Below, piece by piece: positions 1 to 5,825 of a stretch of 6,027 nt of DNA (within the stretch, counting starts at the first letter, position 1; each line of letters starts with the position of its first letter). Position numbers and translations under genes: made by a program. The notes under the pieces were generated by a model, which ran no database searches, was not told the DNA's origin, and saw only the letters and a list, made by a program, of their open reading frames with translations. Origin of the DNA: a bacterium UBP9_UBA1432 (GTDB lineage Bacteria > Vulcanimicrobiota > Xenobia > Xenobiales > Xenobiaceae). The stretch is from positions 1 through 6,027 of the forward strand of contig DCTU01000093.1 of the NCBI GenBank assembly GCA_002329445.1. The letters are read 5' to 3'.

Positions 1-306
1 CCAGCCATGGTGCGACAGAATAGGCCTCCCGCGCGGGGGGATGTGCTGAGAAAGGTCGCAGAGGAAATCCACGGCACCCAGAGCGGGAGGCCCGGCCCCT
101 GGAGGATTTGCTGGGCGGTCCGATCTTCGCGGGGAGCTGAACAACGGCGAAACGTGTGGTTCGAGGCGGGCGGGGGCGTCGCCGCGCCAGGGTCCGCGTT
201 CACAGTTCCGCAACATCGCGGCAACGAGCCGGCAAGGATCAGGCAATCCATCGGAAACCTGCGGGCGGCACTCTTGAGATGGACCAAGATTCCCCGGAGG
301 TGCCCG
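1..306. other. Left-edge region without a convincing gene
   Basis: No reading frame here looks like a real protein. The + frame that runs into the 307 gene has an arginine/glycine/proline-rich, low-complexity composition, no family resemblance and no ribosome binding site at its upstream ATG. A - strand frame open to the left edge also reads as non-protein-like. The stretch holds a GC-rich palindromic core (CCCGCGCGGG, 28-37) and a 10-bp perfect inverted repeat (GGCCTCCCGC at 23-32, its complement at 83-92). No clear promoter pair is visible. It is probably the leader and intergenic region of the 307 gene, but a degenerate remnant cannot be excluded. Confidence 0.5.
296..300 (+). promoter_or_regulatory. 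Ribosome binding site fixing the start at 307
   Basis: GGAGG lies six bases before the ATG at 307. This supports a 128-residue protein rather than the 228-residue frame that starts at position 7. Confidence 0.75.
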
Positions 307-693
307 ATGAACAAGCAGCGTTTGGAGAGCCTGAAAGCCCACCTGGTCCGAGCGAAGGATTTCGCGCCCGTCTTCGAGGAGTTCTTCGACCTCGCCGAGG
401 AGGCGGACTTCCTGGATGTCGGTCACCGTGTCTGCGCCCCCGTGATCGAGGCGAGCCTGACCGCCGCAGCCCGCCTGCTGGGCGGCGAACTCAAGGACCT
501 GCTGCTGATCCACGTCCCGGAGCACGGCTTCTTCCACGGGGGCTTCCAGCTCGGCCGACGGATGGGCAGTGTCTTCGTCTTCCAGGACGCTCAGATGGGC
601 CTCGCCGCAGCGTCCGACATGGTCACGGGCGACACCCGCTTCGCCCGGTTCAGCATCTCGCTTTCCGTGCCGGTCGACCAGGCAGAGAAGTGA
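307..693 (+). CDS. Unrecognised 128-residue protein
   Basis: I do not recognise this protein. The ATG at 307 is preceded by a well-placed GGAGG. From this point the composition becomes protein-like, with acidic and amphipathic helical stretches, whereas the upstream extension of the same frame does not. The N-terminal about 50 residues (MNKQRLESLKAHLVRAKDFA onward) look helical. A central segment (about 53-65, VCAPVIEASLTAA-like) leads to an LLLIHVPEHGFFHGG stretch with two histidines near residues 75-85. The C-terminus (FARFSISLSV) looks like a beta strand. There is no signal peptide, membrane segment or cysteine cluster, so a soluble cytoplasmic protein is likely. It ends in a hairpin and is therefore probably a separate transcription unit from the DUF4160 gene about 100 bases downstream. 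Function is unknown. Confidence 0.7.
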   Translation: MNKQRLESLKAHLVRAKDFAPVFEEFFDLAEEADFLDVGHRVCAPVIEASLTAAARLLGGELKDLLLIHVPEHGFFHGGFQLGRRMGSVFVFQDAQMGLAAASDMVTGDTRFARFSISLSVPVDQAEK

Positions 694-712
694 GGGCGTC
701 GAGGCGCCCTCG
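691..712 (+). terminator. Hairpin at the stop codon, likely terminator
   Basis: GAGGGCG (692-698) pairs perfectly with CGCCCTC (705-711) around the six-base loop TCGAGG, and a T-G wobble at 691/712 extends the stem. The stem includes the TGA stop of the preceding gene. The following bases (CGGTTCTCAC) contain only a weak T-rich patch, so termination may be partial. Confidence 0.5.
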
Positions 713-753
713 GTTCTCACGCCAGACGGCGGATTCAGGACTCGAGGCGCCCG

Positions 754-782
754 TTGACGGAGTGTATCGCATGCGATACACT
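754..782 (+). promoter_or_regulatory. Sigma70-like promoter of the DUF4160/DUF2442-XRE unit
   Basis: TTGACG (754-759, five of six matches to TTGACA) is followed, after exactly 17 bases, by TACACT (777-782, four of six matches to TATAAT). The palindrome at 761-782 occupies most of the spacer and the whole -10, so a bound repressor would block polymerase. Initiation about seven bases after the -10 would fall near 788-790. The leader before the GTG at 795 would then be only about five to seven bases and would lose most of the Shine-Dalgarno. Either translation is nearly leaderless from this promoter or the main start site is elsewhere. Confidence 0.5.
761..782. promoter_or_regulatory. Perfect 22-bp palindrome, candidate operator
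   Basis: The half-site AGTGTATCGCA (761-771) is followed directly by its exact reverse complement (772-782), with no mismatch and no spacer. It sits 12 bases before the GTG of the DUF4160 gene and overlaps the -10 of the predicted promoter. Perfect dyads of this size in front of operons encoding an XRE protein are typical autoregulatory sites. The obvious candidate ligand is a dimer of the helix-turn-helix protein encoded at 1029-1565. The match between site and protein is inference. Confidence 0.75.
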
Positions 783-783
783 T

Positions 784-790
784 GAGGAGG
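784..790 (+). promoter_or_regulatory. Ribosome binding site for GTG start at 795
   Basis: GAGGAGG ends four bases before GTG 795. The spacing is short but the match is strong. It supports the GTG start, which yields the MPTV N-terminus expected of DUF4160 proteins. Confidence 0.7.
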
Positions 791-794
791 CCCT

Positions 795-1028
795 GTGCCC
801 ACGGTTGTCGAGGACGGAGAGTTCCGCTTTGTGGTGTATGCGAACGACCATCCACCGCCGCACGTTCATGCGAAGTTCGGCGGAACTGAGGTGCGGATCA
901 ACCTGGACGGCGGAACCTTGATGGAGGATCTGGCTGGGGGGAAGCGTCGGTCCCTTCTGGAGGCCTACCTCCGGCACGCCGACAAGATTCGCGAGGCCTG
1001 GCACGCCTTCCACGGAGGTGGCGAGTAG
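795..1028 (+). CDS. DUF4160-family protein, putative toxin-antitoxin partner
   Basis: This 77-residue protein starts with GTG and has the features of the DUF4160 family: an MPTV start, a beta strand (FRFVVYAND), the signature NDHPPPHVHA (residues 17-26, with H19, H23 and H25), a strand pair (TEVRINLDGG) and a C-terminal helix (about 52-72, LLEAYLRHADKIREAW). The length is usual for the family. DUF4160 has no established biochemical activity that I know of; the conserved histidines suggest metal or nucleic-acid chemistry, which is speculation. The TAG stop directly abuts the ATG of the next gene, so the two are almost certainly co-transcribed and translationally coupled. DUF4160 genes are commonly found beside DUF2442 genes, an arrangement resembling type II toxin-antitoxin pairs. 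Third codon positions are 18/77 A or T, a higher share than at the start of the acyl-CoA synthetase gene (1 of the first 37 codons). Confidence 0.88.
   Translation: MPTVVEDGEFRFVVYANDHPPPHVHAKFGGTEVRINLDGGTLMEDLAGGKRRSLLEAYLRHADKIREAWHAFHGGGE
1014..1018 (+). promoter_or_regulatory. Ribosome binding site inside the DUF4160 gene
   Basis: GGAGG within the last codons of the DUF4160 gene lies ten bases before ATG 1029. It supports that start over the in-frame methionines at residues 12 and 13, and indicates translational coupling. Confidence 0.65.
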
Positions 1029-1565
1029 ATGCAGACGGTGATCGCTCTCCACGCCGAGCGCATGATGACCCGTGTGTCCTGGGAGGCCGACTGGCTCGAG
1101 GTCTCCTTCGGCGATGGACAGACCGCCAAGATCCCTGCAGCCACTTTGAGGGATGAGCACGGTCGGCCTTTGCGCGCGCCCATTCGCCAGGTCTCCCTCG
1201 TAGGATTTCACGAGATGCTCATTCAGGCCGAAGATGGGGCCTTCGCCGAGGTGCCGTGGGACTTTGCCCGCCACCTCACGGAGGATCGGGATTTCCAGGA
1301 GCGCGAGCAGCGCCTGGCAGAGGAAGGGAGAGGCCTTCTCGGCGGGCGAGTCCGGAGGCTGAGGAAGTCCCGTGGCCTCAGCCAGTCGGAGGCGGCCCGG
1401 AGGTCCGGCCTTGGGAGGGTGACCCTGGCTCGCCTGGAGAAGGGCGAGCAATCGCCGACGCTGGACACCCTCGAGAAGATCGCTCGCGGCCTCGGAGTGT
1501 CGGTGTCGCGGCTCTTGGGAGCGGGGCTCGACGGACCTCCAGCTTTGACGGCCGAAGCCTGGTAG
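1029..1565 (+). CDS. DUF2442-like / XRE helix-turn-helix regulator
   Basis: This 178-residue protein has two parts. Residues about 10-85 resemble the DUF2442 fold: a strand-turn-strand (WLEVSFGDGQTAKIPA, 22-37), a loop with a second strand pair (RQVSLVGFHEMLIQAEDG, 53-70) and the VPWDF segment (75-79). A charged helical linker (about 84-103) leads to a classic XRE/Cro-C1 helix-turn-helix (about 105-163) with LSQSEAARRSGLGRVTLARL, then EKGEQSPTLDTLEKIARGLG and VSVSRLL. A short tail follows. Cytoplasmic DNA binding is expected. The start abuts the DUF4160 stop, and a perfect dyad lies upstream of the pair. The likely role is antitoxin or autorepressor of the two-gene unit: the XRE half would bind the palindrome and the DUF2442-like half could contact the DUF4160 protein. 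The HTH assignment is firm. The DUF2442 assignment is by fold pattern and gene context. The antitoxin role is inference. Confidence 0.87.
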   Translation: MQTVIALHAERMMTRVSWEADWLEVSFGDGQTAKIPAATLRDEHGRPLRAPIRQVSLVGFHEMLIQAEDGAFAEVPWDFARHLTEDRDFQEREQRLAEEGRGLLGGRVRRLRKSRGLSQSEAARRSGLGRVTLARLEKGEQSPTLDTLEKIARGLGVSVSRLLGAGLDGPPALTAEAW

Positions 1566-1593
1566 CGGGCACCGGCGGGCCGGGCAGGATCCG

Positions 1594-1626
1594 CCACGAT
1601 TCTGCGGCATTTCCTCAGGATCGTGG
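1594..1626. repeat. Inverted repeat between convergent genes
   Basis: CCACGAT (1594-1600) is complementary to ATCGTGG (1620-1626) across a 19-base loop. A second overlapping pair, TCAGGA (1615-1620) with TCCTGA (1634-1639), competes with it. Neither is followed by a T tract. They lie between the ends of the converging DUF2442-XRE and acyl-CoA synthetase genes, so a modest bidirectional terminator role is possible but weakly supported. Confidence 0.3.
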
Positions 1627-1691
1627 AGGATTGTCCTGAACGCGCTGCAGCAGATGGCCCCCAAGACCTGAAGCGGGAGGCCTGCCTGGTC

Positions 1692-3497
1692 CTAGGAACG
1701 GGCCTCGGCGGCCCGGGGCTCGGAGCCGCGCTGGATCTCCTGACAGAAGTCGTCCATCCGGGCGATGGCCTCGCGGTAGCGCTCGGCGATGATCTTGCGT
1801 CGCAGCTTCAGCGTCGGGGTCAGCTCCCCGGCCTGGATCGTGAAGGGCTGGGCCAGGAGCACGATGCGCTGCACGCGCTCGTGGCGGGCCACGTCGCGCA
1901 GCAATTCGTCCAGGGCCTGCTTGACGAAGGCGATGATCTCCGGGCGGACCACCAGGTCTTCGCGCGATTCGTGGGTCAGGCCGATCTGGCGGGCATACTC
2001 TTCCAGGCGGCTGAAGTCGGGAACCAGCAGGGCTCCCAGCCACGAGCGACCCTCACCCACCACGGCGGCCTGCTCGATCAGCGGGCAGGAGGCCATGCGG
2101 GCCTCCAGGTACTGCGGCGCCACGAACTTGCCGGTGGAGGTGCGGATCAGGTCCTTCAGGCGGTCGGTGATGTGCAGGAAGCCGCGCGCGTCGAAGCGAC
2201 CGACGTCGCCCGTCTTGAAGAATCCGTCCGGGGTGAAGACCTCGGCGGTGGCCTCCGGCTTGCGGTAGTAGCCCTGCATCACGGTCGGCCCCTGGACCTG
2301 GATCTCGCCCTCCTCGCCCAGGCGCACTTCCAGCCCCTGCAGGGCCAGCCCGACCGACCCGGGCGTACTCGAACCCAGGGGGGTGGAGGAGACCGTTGCC
2401 GTGGTCTCGGTCAGGCCATAGCCGCAGTTGATGAAGAGCCCGGCAGCGTTGAAGAACTCGTGGACCTCCGTGGACAGAGCGGCGCTTCCCACCACGCAGT
2501 GCTTCAGGCGCCCTCCGAAGACGGCCCGGACCTTGCTGAAGACCAGCGCGTCGGCCATGGCCAGTTGCACCTTCTGCCAGGCCGAGGGCTCGCGCCCCTC
2601 GCGGCGTCCTCGCGAGGTCTCCGTGGCCAGGGTCACCAGCCTCTTGACCAGGCCCCGGATGGGGGCGGGTTTGCTGTTGAAGGTCTCGTGGACCACCGAG
2701 TACACCTTCTCGAGGATGCGGGGCACCACGCACAGGATCGAGGGGCGGGCGCTGCGCAGCAGGTGGATCGCCTGGGGGTCCACCTTGCAGTAGTGCTGGG
2801 TCATCCCCCAGGCATACTGGATGTAGGTCCACCCCCGCTCGAAGATGTGGCTCAGGGGCAACAGGCAGAACGAGGAGTCCCGGTGGTCCAGGTCGGGAAG
2901 CCGCGAACGGTGGGACTGGATCTGGAAGAGGATGCTCTGTTGGGGCAGCATGGCGCCGCGGACCTCGCCGGTGGTGCCCGAGGTGTAGACGATGGTCCAG
3001 AGGTCCTCAGGAGTCGCCTGCTTCAAGCGCTCGTCCCAGTCGGCGCGCGCGGGGACCTCGAGGAATTGCTGCAGGGTCACGCAATCCGGGTGTTCACCCT
3101 CCAGGAGGACCACGGTCGGGGTCTTCGGGGCGTGGGCCAGCAGCATCTCGGCCAGCTCCGGGTTTCCCACGAAGGCCACCCGAGGCGAGGTCTCTTCGAG
3201 GATCTGCCGGACCGCTGCGCTCGACGAGGTGGCGTGGATGGGGACCGTGACGGCGCGCACGGCCAGGCAGCCCAGGTCGGCCTCGGTCCATTCGGGGCTG
3301 TTGGGGGCGTACAGGACGACCAGCTCCTGCTCGGCCACGCCGTGGTGGAGCAGGGCGCTGGCCACCTTGCCGATCCGCTCCCAGAACCCGGTCCAGGAGA
3401 CCCCCTGCCAGCGCCCGTCGCGGAAGACCCGGTAGGCGTCCCGGCTGGCGAAACGGCGGCAGTTCTCCTGGAGGATCGAGAGGTAGGCGGACGGCAC
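1692..3497 (-). CDS. Long-chain fatty-acid-CoA ligase (AMP-forming)
   Basis: This 601-residue ANL-superfamily adenylating enzyme is closest in pattern to FadD15-type long-chain acyl-CoA synthetases. It should activate a fatty acid with ATP to acyl-AMP and transfer it to CoA in the cytoplasm or at the membrane face, for beta-oxidation or lipid synthesis. Visible motifs are the P-loop TIVYTSGTTGEVRG (168-181), CLLPLSHIFERGW (about 211-223), the adenine-binding YGLTET (360-365), TGD (429-431), the hinge ITDRLKDLI (about 443-451) and the C-terminal GELTPTLKLRRK, whose lysine (564) is the expected catalytic residue. All key motifs and the usual length (about 600) are present, so the gene appears intact. 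The GTG start at 3497 is chosen because GGAGG (3511-3507) lies nine bases upstream. A GTG at 3545 would add 16 residues and run into the promoter. The exact acyl substrate cannot be read from sequence. Confidence 0.93.
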   Translation of the reverse strand: MPSAYLSILQENCRRFASRDAYRVFRDGRWQGVSWTGFWERIGKVASALLHHGVAEQELVVLYAPNSPEWTEADLGCLAVRAVTVPIHATSSSAAVRQILEETSPRVAFVGNPELAEMLLAHAPKTPTVVLLEGEHPDCVTLQQFLEVPARADWDERLKQATPEDLWTIVYTSGTTGEVRGAMLPQQSILFQIQSHRSRLPDLDHRDSSFCLLPLSHIFERGWTYIQYAWGMTQHYCKVDPQAIHLLRSARPSILCVVPRILEKVYSVVHETFNSKPAPIRGLVKRLVTLATETSRGRREGREPSAWQKVQLAMADALVFSKVRAVFGGRLKHCVVGSAALSTEVHEFFNAAGLFINCGYGLTETTATVSSTPLGSSTPGSVGLALQGLEVRLGEEGEIQVQGPTVMQGYYRKPEATAEVFTPDGFFKTGDVGRFDARGFLHITDRLKDLIRTSTGKFVAPQYLEARMASCPLIEQAAVVGEGRSWLGALLVPDFSRLEEYARQIGLTHESREDLVVRPEIIAFVKQALDELLRDVARHERVQRIVLLAQPFTIQAGELTPTLKLRRKIIAERYREAIARMDDFCQEIQRGSEPRAAEARS

Positions 3498-3506
3498 TTC
3501 AGGGGA

Positions 3507-3511
3507 CCTCC
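3507..3511 (-). promoter_or_regulatory. Ribosome binding site deciding the ligase start
   Basis: GGAGG on the minus strand lies nine bases before the GTG at 3497. The longer frame starting at 3545 has no comparable site, and its first codons overlap the putative -10. Confidence 0.6.
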
Positions 3512-3536
3512 GGTCGTCTCTGGTTGGGCTTTCTAG

Positions 3537-3565
3537 AATATACACGGTCTGGAGCGGAATTCCAG
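3537..3565 (-). promoter_or_regulatory. Candidate promoter of the acyl-CoA ligase gene
   Basis: On the minus strand TATATT (3542-3537) matches five of six bases of the -10 consensus. The hexamer 17 bases upstream, CTGGAA (3565-3560), matches only three of six for the -35. A transcript starting near 3530 would have a leader of about 32 bases including the GGAGG. The good -10 and poor -35 suit a regulated promoter. Confidence 0.45.
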
Positions 3566-3567
3566 AC
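3547..3567. promoter_or_regulatory. 7-7-7 inverted repeat, candidate operator
   Basis: GTCTGGA (3547-3553) and TCCAGAC (3561-3567) are perfect inverted repeats around a 7-base centre that includes part of GGAATTCC (3556-3563). The element covers the spacer and -35 of the predicted ligase promoter in the divergent region, where a dimeric repressor such as a TetR- or GntR-type fatty-acid regulator would act. No regulator gene for it is in the window. The family guess is inference. Confidence 0.45.
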
Positions 3568-3649
3568 TCAGGGTGGATTCAGGGGGACGGAGGGGCGCCG
3601 GGTGCTGCGGTGCTCCGGCGGTGGCGCAGGAAGCCCGTCGCCCCGCGGG

Positions 3650-3655
3650 AAGGTG
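3650..3655 (+). promoter_or_regulatory. Ribosome binding site for amidohydrolase start
   Basis: AAGGTG lies six bases before the ATG at 3662, and the purine run begins at 3647. It supports this start over an in-frame ATG at 3524, which would add 46 low-complexity residues and overlap the divergent promoter. Confidence 0.6.
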
Positions 3656-3661
3656 TGCGGC

Positions 3662-5257
3662 ATGGCAAGCCTCCTCCTGAGGGGTGGACGGATCTGGACC
3701 GGGGACCCCGGGAGGCCCTGGGCCCGGGCCCTGGCCATTCGGGACGGGCGGATCCTGGCGGTGGGGGAGGATCGCGAGGTCCTTCAGGCCCTGCCTTCCC
3801 GTTGCCCGACCCTGGACCTGGAGGGCCACCTGGTCGTGCCCGGCCTCTGGGACGCCCATCTCCACCTCTTCGAGATGGCCATGGCTCGCCGACAGGTCTG
3901 TCTGACGGGTTGTCGCTGCCGCGAGGAGCTCCTGGAGCGGATCCGCGCGGCCGCCCTCTCCCACCCGGGGACGGGGCCCTTGTTGGGCTGGGGCTGGACC
4001 TCCTCGGACTGGAGCGATCGCCGGCTCCCCGACCGCCGCGAGATCGACCGGGCCCTGGGGGGCGAGCGCCCCGCCCTCTTCCTGCGCTCTGATCTTCATT
4101 CGGGGCTGGCCAGCACCCCGGCCCTCCGCCAGGCGGGGTATCTGGACGCACCGCCCGAGATCGAGGGGGGCGCGGTCGAAGTGGGAGCCGACGGCCTGGC
4201 CAGCGGCCTGGTCCTGGAGATGGCCCTGGGGCCCCTGCGCGCCAGCTTCCCGCCGCCTGGGGGGCAGGAGATTCAGGAGGCGCTGGTGGAGGCCCTGGCG
4301 TGGCTGCACTCGCTGGGGATCACCGCGGTCTGCGACCAGCGCCTGAAGGACCAGTCGGAAGGGCCCCTGTGCCGGGAGGCCCTGGCCGCGCTGGAGCGCG
4401 AGCGGCGCCTGGCCACCCGGGTGGTCTCGAACCTGGCGCTTCACGAACTCGAAGGTCCGCTGCCCGTGTTGGTGGGGGAGTTCCTGCGCCTGGGGCACGT
4501 CAAGCTCTTTGCGGACGGCTCGCTGGGAAGCCTCACGGCCCGCATGTTCGAGCCCTACCAGGGGCAGCCGTCCAACCGGGGGATCTGGCTGACCGAGCCG
4601 CCGGATTTGAGGCAGGGCTTCGCCTTGGCCTCAGGCCGGGGTCTGCCGCTGAGCGTGCACGCCATCGGCGACGAGGCGGTCCGGTTCTGCCTGGATCTCT
4701 TCGAAGACCTGCCCCGCCGGGGGGGGCTGGCGCCCCACCGCATGGAGCACGCCCAGACCCTCGCCGAAGAGGACCTGGGTCGACTGGCCCGCCTGGGCGT
4801 GGTGGCCAGCATGCAGCCGACCCACCTCCTGGACGATCTCGAACTGGCGGAGGCTGCCCTGGGGCCACGAACCCGCCTGCTCTATCGCTTCCGCAGCCTC
4901 CTGGAGGCAGGCACCACGCTGGCCTTCGGCTCGGATGCCCCGGTTGCCGACCCCAATCCCTTCCTGGGCCTGCACGCGGCAGTCCACCGGCAGCGCCCCG
5001 ACCGCATGGAACGAGGCGCCTGGAACCCCGCCGAGAGGATCTCGCTGGAGGAGGCGCTCAGGGCCTGCACCTCCGGACCCGCCCTGGCCTGTGGACTGGG
5101 TGACCGGGTCGGAAGGCTGGCGCCGGGCATGTGGGCCGATCTGGTCGTGCTGGATGGGGATCTCGTCGCGATGGCCCGGGAGGGCGAGCGCCTGGATGGC
5201 GTGCGCCCGCTGCTGACGGTGGCCGGCGGGCAGGTGGTGTTCCGGCGCGGGTCCTGA
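3662..5257 (+). CDS. YtcJ-like metal-dependent amidohydrolase
   Basis: This 531-residue protein belongs to the amidohydrolase superfamily, YtcJ/AepA-like branch (Amidohydro_3). Such enzymes hydrolyse amide or cyclic-amide bonds with one or two metal ions in a TIM barrel flanked by a small beta-sandwich; the substrate here is unknown. Landmarks in order are the N-terminal sandwich strand (LLLRGGRIWTGD, 4-15), the metal site DAHLHL (64-69, H66 and H68), VKLFADGSLGS (280-290, with K281 the candidate carboxylated lysine), SVHAIGDEA (332-340, H333), HRMEHAQ (359-365, H363), and FGSDAP (422-427, with D425 the catalytic/metal aspartate). The closing sandwich GMWADLVVLDGD (489-500) follows. All expected ligands are present, so it is probably active. 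No signal peptide is seen, so it is cytoplasmic. It diverges from the acyl-CoA ligase gene and may share its regulation. No obvious + strand promoter was found. Confidence 0.92.
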   Translation: MASLLLRGGRIWTGDPGRPWARALAIRDGRILAVGEDREVLQALPSRCPTLDLEGHLVVPGLWDAHLHLFEMAMARRQVCLTGCRCREELLERIRAAALSHPGTGPLLGWGWTSSDWSDRRLPDRREIDRALGGERPALFLRSDLHSGLASTPALRQAGYLDAPPEIEGGAVEVGADGLASGLVLEMALGPLRASFPPPGGQEIQEALVEALAWLHSLGITAVCDQRLKDQSEGPLCREALAALERERRLATRVVSNLALHELEGPLPVLVGEFLRLGHVKLFADGSLGSLTARMFEPYQGQPSNRGIWLTEPPDLRQGFALASGRGLPLSVHAIGDEAVRFCLDLFEDLPRRGGLAPHRMEHAQTLAEEDLGRLARLGVVASMQPTHLLDDLELAEAALGPRTRLLYRFRSLLEAGTTLAFGSDAPVADPNPFLGLHAAVHRQRPDRMERGAWNPAERISLEEALRACTSGPALACGLGDRVGRLAPGMWADLVVLDGDLVAMAREGERLDGVRPLLTVAGGQVVFRRGS

Positions 5258-5286
5258 GCTTCCGGCCTTCCGGAGGCCTGGAGCTC
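5256..5286. terminator. Stem-loop between convergent genes, probable bidirectional terminator
   Basis: The outer arms GAGCT (5256-5260) and AGCTC (5282-5286) and the inner arms GGCCT (5264-5268) and AGGCC (5274-5278) form one long stem. It has one T-G wobble (5261/5281), a C-G pair (5262/5280) and one mismatch (5263/5279). The loop is TCCGG. It begins inside the TGA of the amidohydrolase and ends one base before the complement of the stop codon of the membrane protein gene, filling the gap between the convergent genes. There is no T tract on either side, so termination may depend on the stem or on Rho. Confidence 0.6.
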
Positions 5287-5287
5287 C

Positions 5288-5671
5288 TCAGCGCCCCCGG
5301 TCTTCGGAAGCTTCGCCGGTGGGAAGAATCAGGTGCAGCAGCGAGCTGACCACCGTGACCACCAGGGCCCCGAAGAAGGCCGGCCAGAAGCCGCTGACCT
5401 GGAAGCCCACGCCGAAGGCCGAGGCCACCCATCCGGTCATCCAGAACATGAAGGCGTTGATCAGCAGGCTGCCCAGCCCCAGGGTCAGGATCAGCATCGG
5501 GCAGGACAGGAGCTTCAGGACCGGGCGCACGAAGGTGTTCATCAGCCCGAAGACTGCGGCCAGGAGCAACAGGGCCGGCAGGCTCTGGTGCTGGGCGTGG
5601 ATCCCCGGGATCAGCATGAAGGCGGCCCAGATGGCCGCGGCGTTGATCAGCCAGTGCAGGATGAGGCGCAT
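5288..5671 (-). CDS. Phage-holin-4_2 family membrane protein (PF04020)
   Basis: This 127-residue hydrophobic protein has the layout of the PF04020 family: an N-terminal MRLILHWLINAAAIW segment, the PGIH motif (22-25), NTFVRPVLKLL (45-55), a long hydrophobic segment ending INAFMFWMTGWV, then a GF-rich turn (VGFQVSGFWPAFFGALVV). Predicted membrane segments are about 5-22, 31-50, 56-79 and 95-116; the short tail is charged (ASEDRGR). Despite the name, most chromosomal members are not phage lysis proteins and have no known role. The inner membrane is the expected location. The ATG at 5671 is chosen because it gives the family's usual N-terminus. Its ribosome binding site is weak (GAAGA only). A GTG at 5791 would add 40 residues of arginine-rich, non-family sequence. 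No phage genes are nearby. Confidence 0.85.
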   Translation of the reverse strand: MRLILHWLINAAAIWAAFMLIPGIHAQHQSLPALLLLAAVFGLMNTFVRPVLKLLSCPMLILTLGLGSLLINAFMFWMTGWVASAFGVGFQVSGFWPAFFGALVVTVVSSLLHLILPTGEASEDRGR

Positions 5672-5825
5672 GGGGTGGGATCTTCTGCGCAGGCCGTCGG
5701 CAATCCCGCCCGGTTTACGAGACTGTTTGCGGCACGGCGGGGGGTGGCGGTCATGGATGCCTTCCGGCGAGGCGACCGACGCGGTCTTCACACAGGGTCT
5801 TGGGCCTTCGGAACCTCACGCATGA

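Noticed and set aside
23..92. 10-bp inverted repeat GGCCTCCCGC, with a third copy of its complement at 1673-1682
   Set aside because: The motif is GC-rich, the copies are far apart with no shared flanks, and chance recurrence is likely in this composition. No mobile-element ends or target duplications are seen.
7..306. N-terminal extension of the 307 gene
   Set aside because: The composition is not protein-like before residue 101 of that frame, and a strong GGAGG supports the ATG at 307.
735..1664. 309-residue - strand frame opposite the DUF4160/DUF2442-XRE genes
   Set aside because: It shows no recognisable domain, and it lies opposite two genes with clear family signatures and good ribosome binding sites.
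1623..3536. 637-residue + strand open frame opposite the acyl-CoA ligase
   Set aside because: It has low-complexity composition rich in glycine, aspartate, glutamine and leucine, and no family motif. The opposite strand carries all the motifs of a known enzyme family. Long antisense frames are expected in GC-rich genes with strong third-position bias.
3533..4498. 321-residue - strand frame opposite the amidohydrolase
   Set aside because: It is rich in proline, glutamine and glycine with no motif. The + strand carries the metal-binding residues of the amidohydrolase superfamily.
5288..5671. Prophage lysis cassette suggested by the holin family name
   Set aside because: The PF04020 family is widespread as a chromosomal membrane protein. 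No endolysin, spanin, integrase or structural phage gene is in the window.
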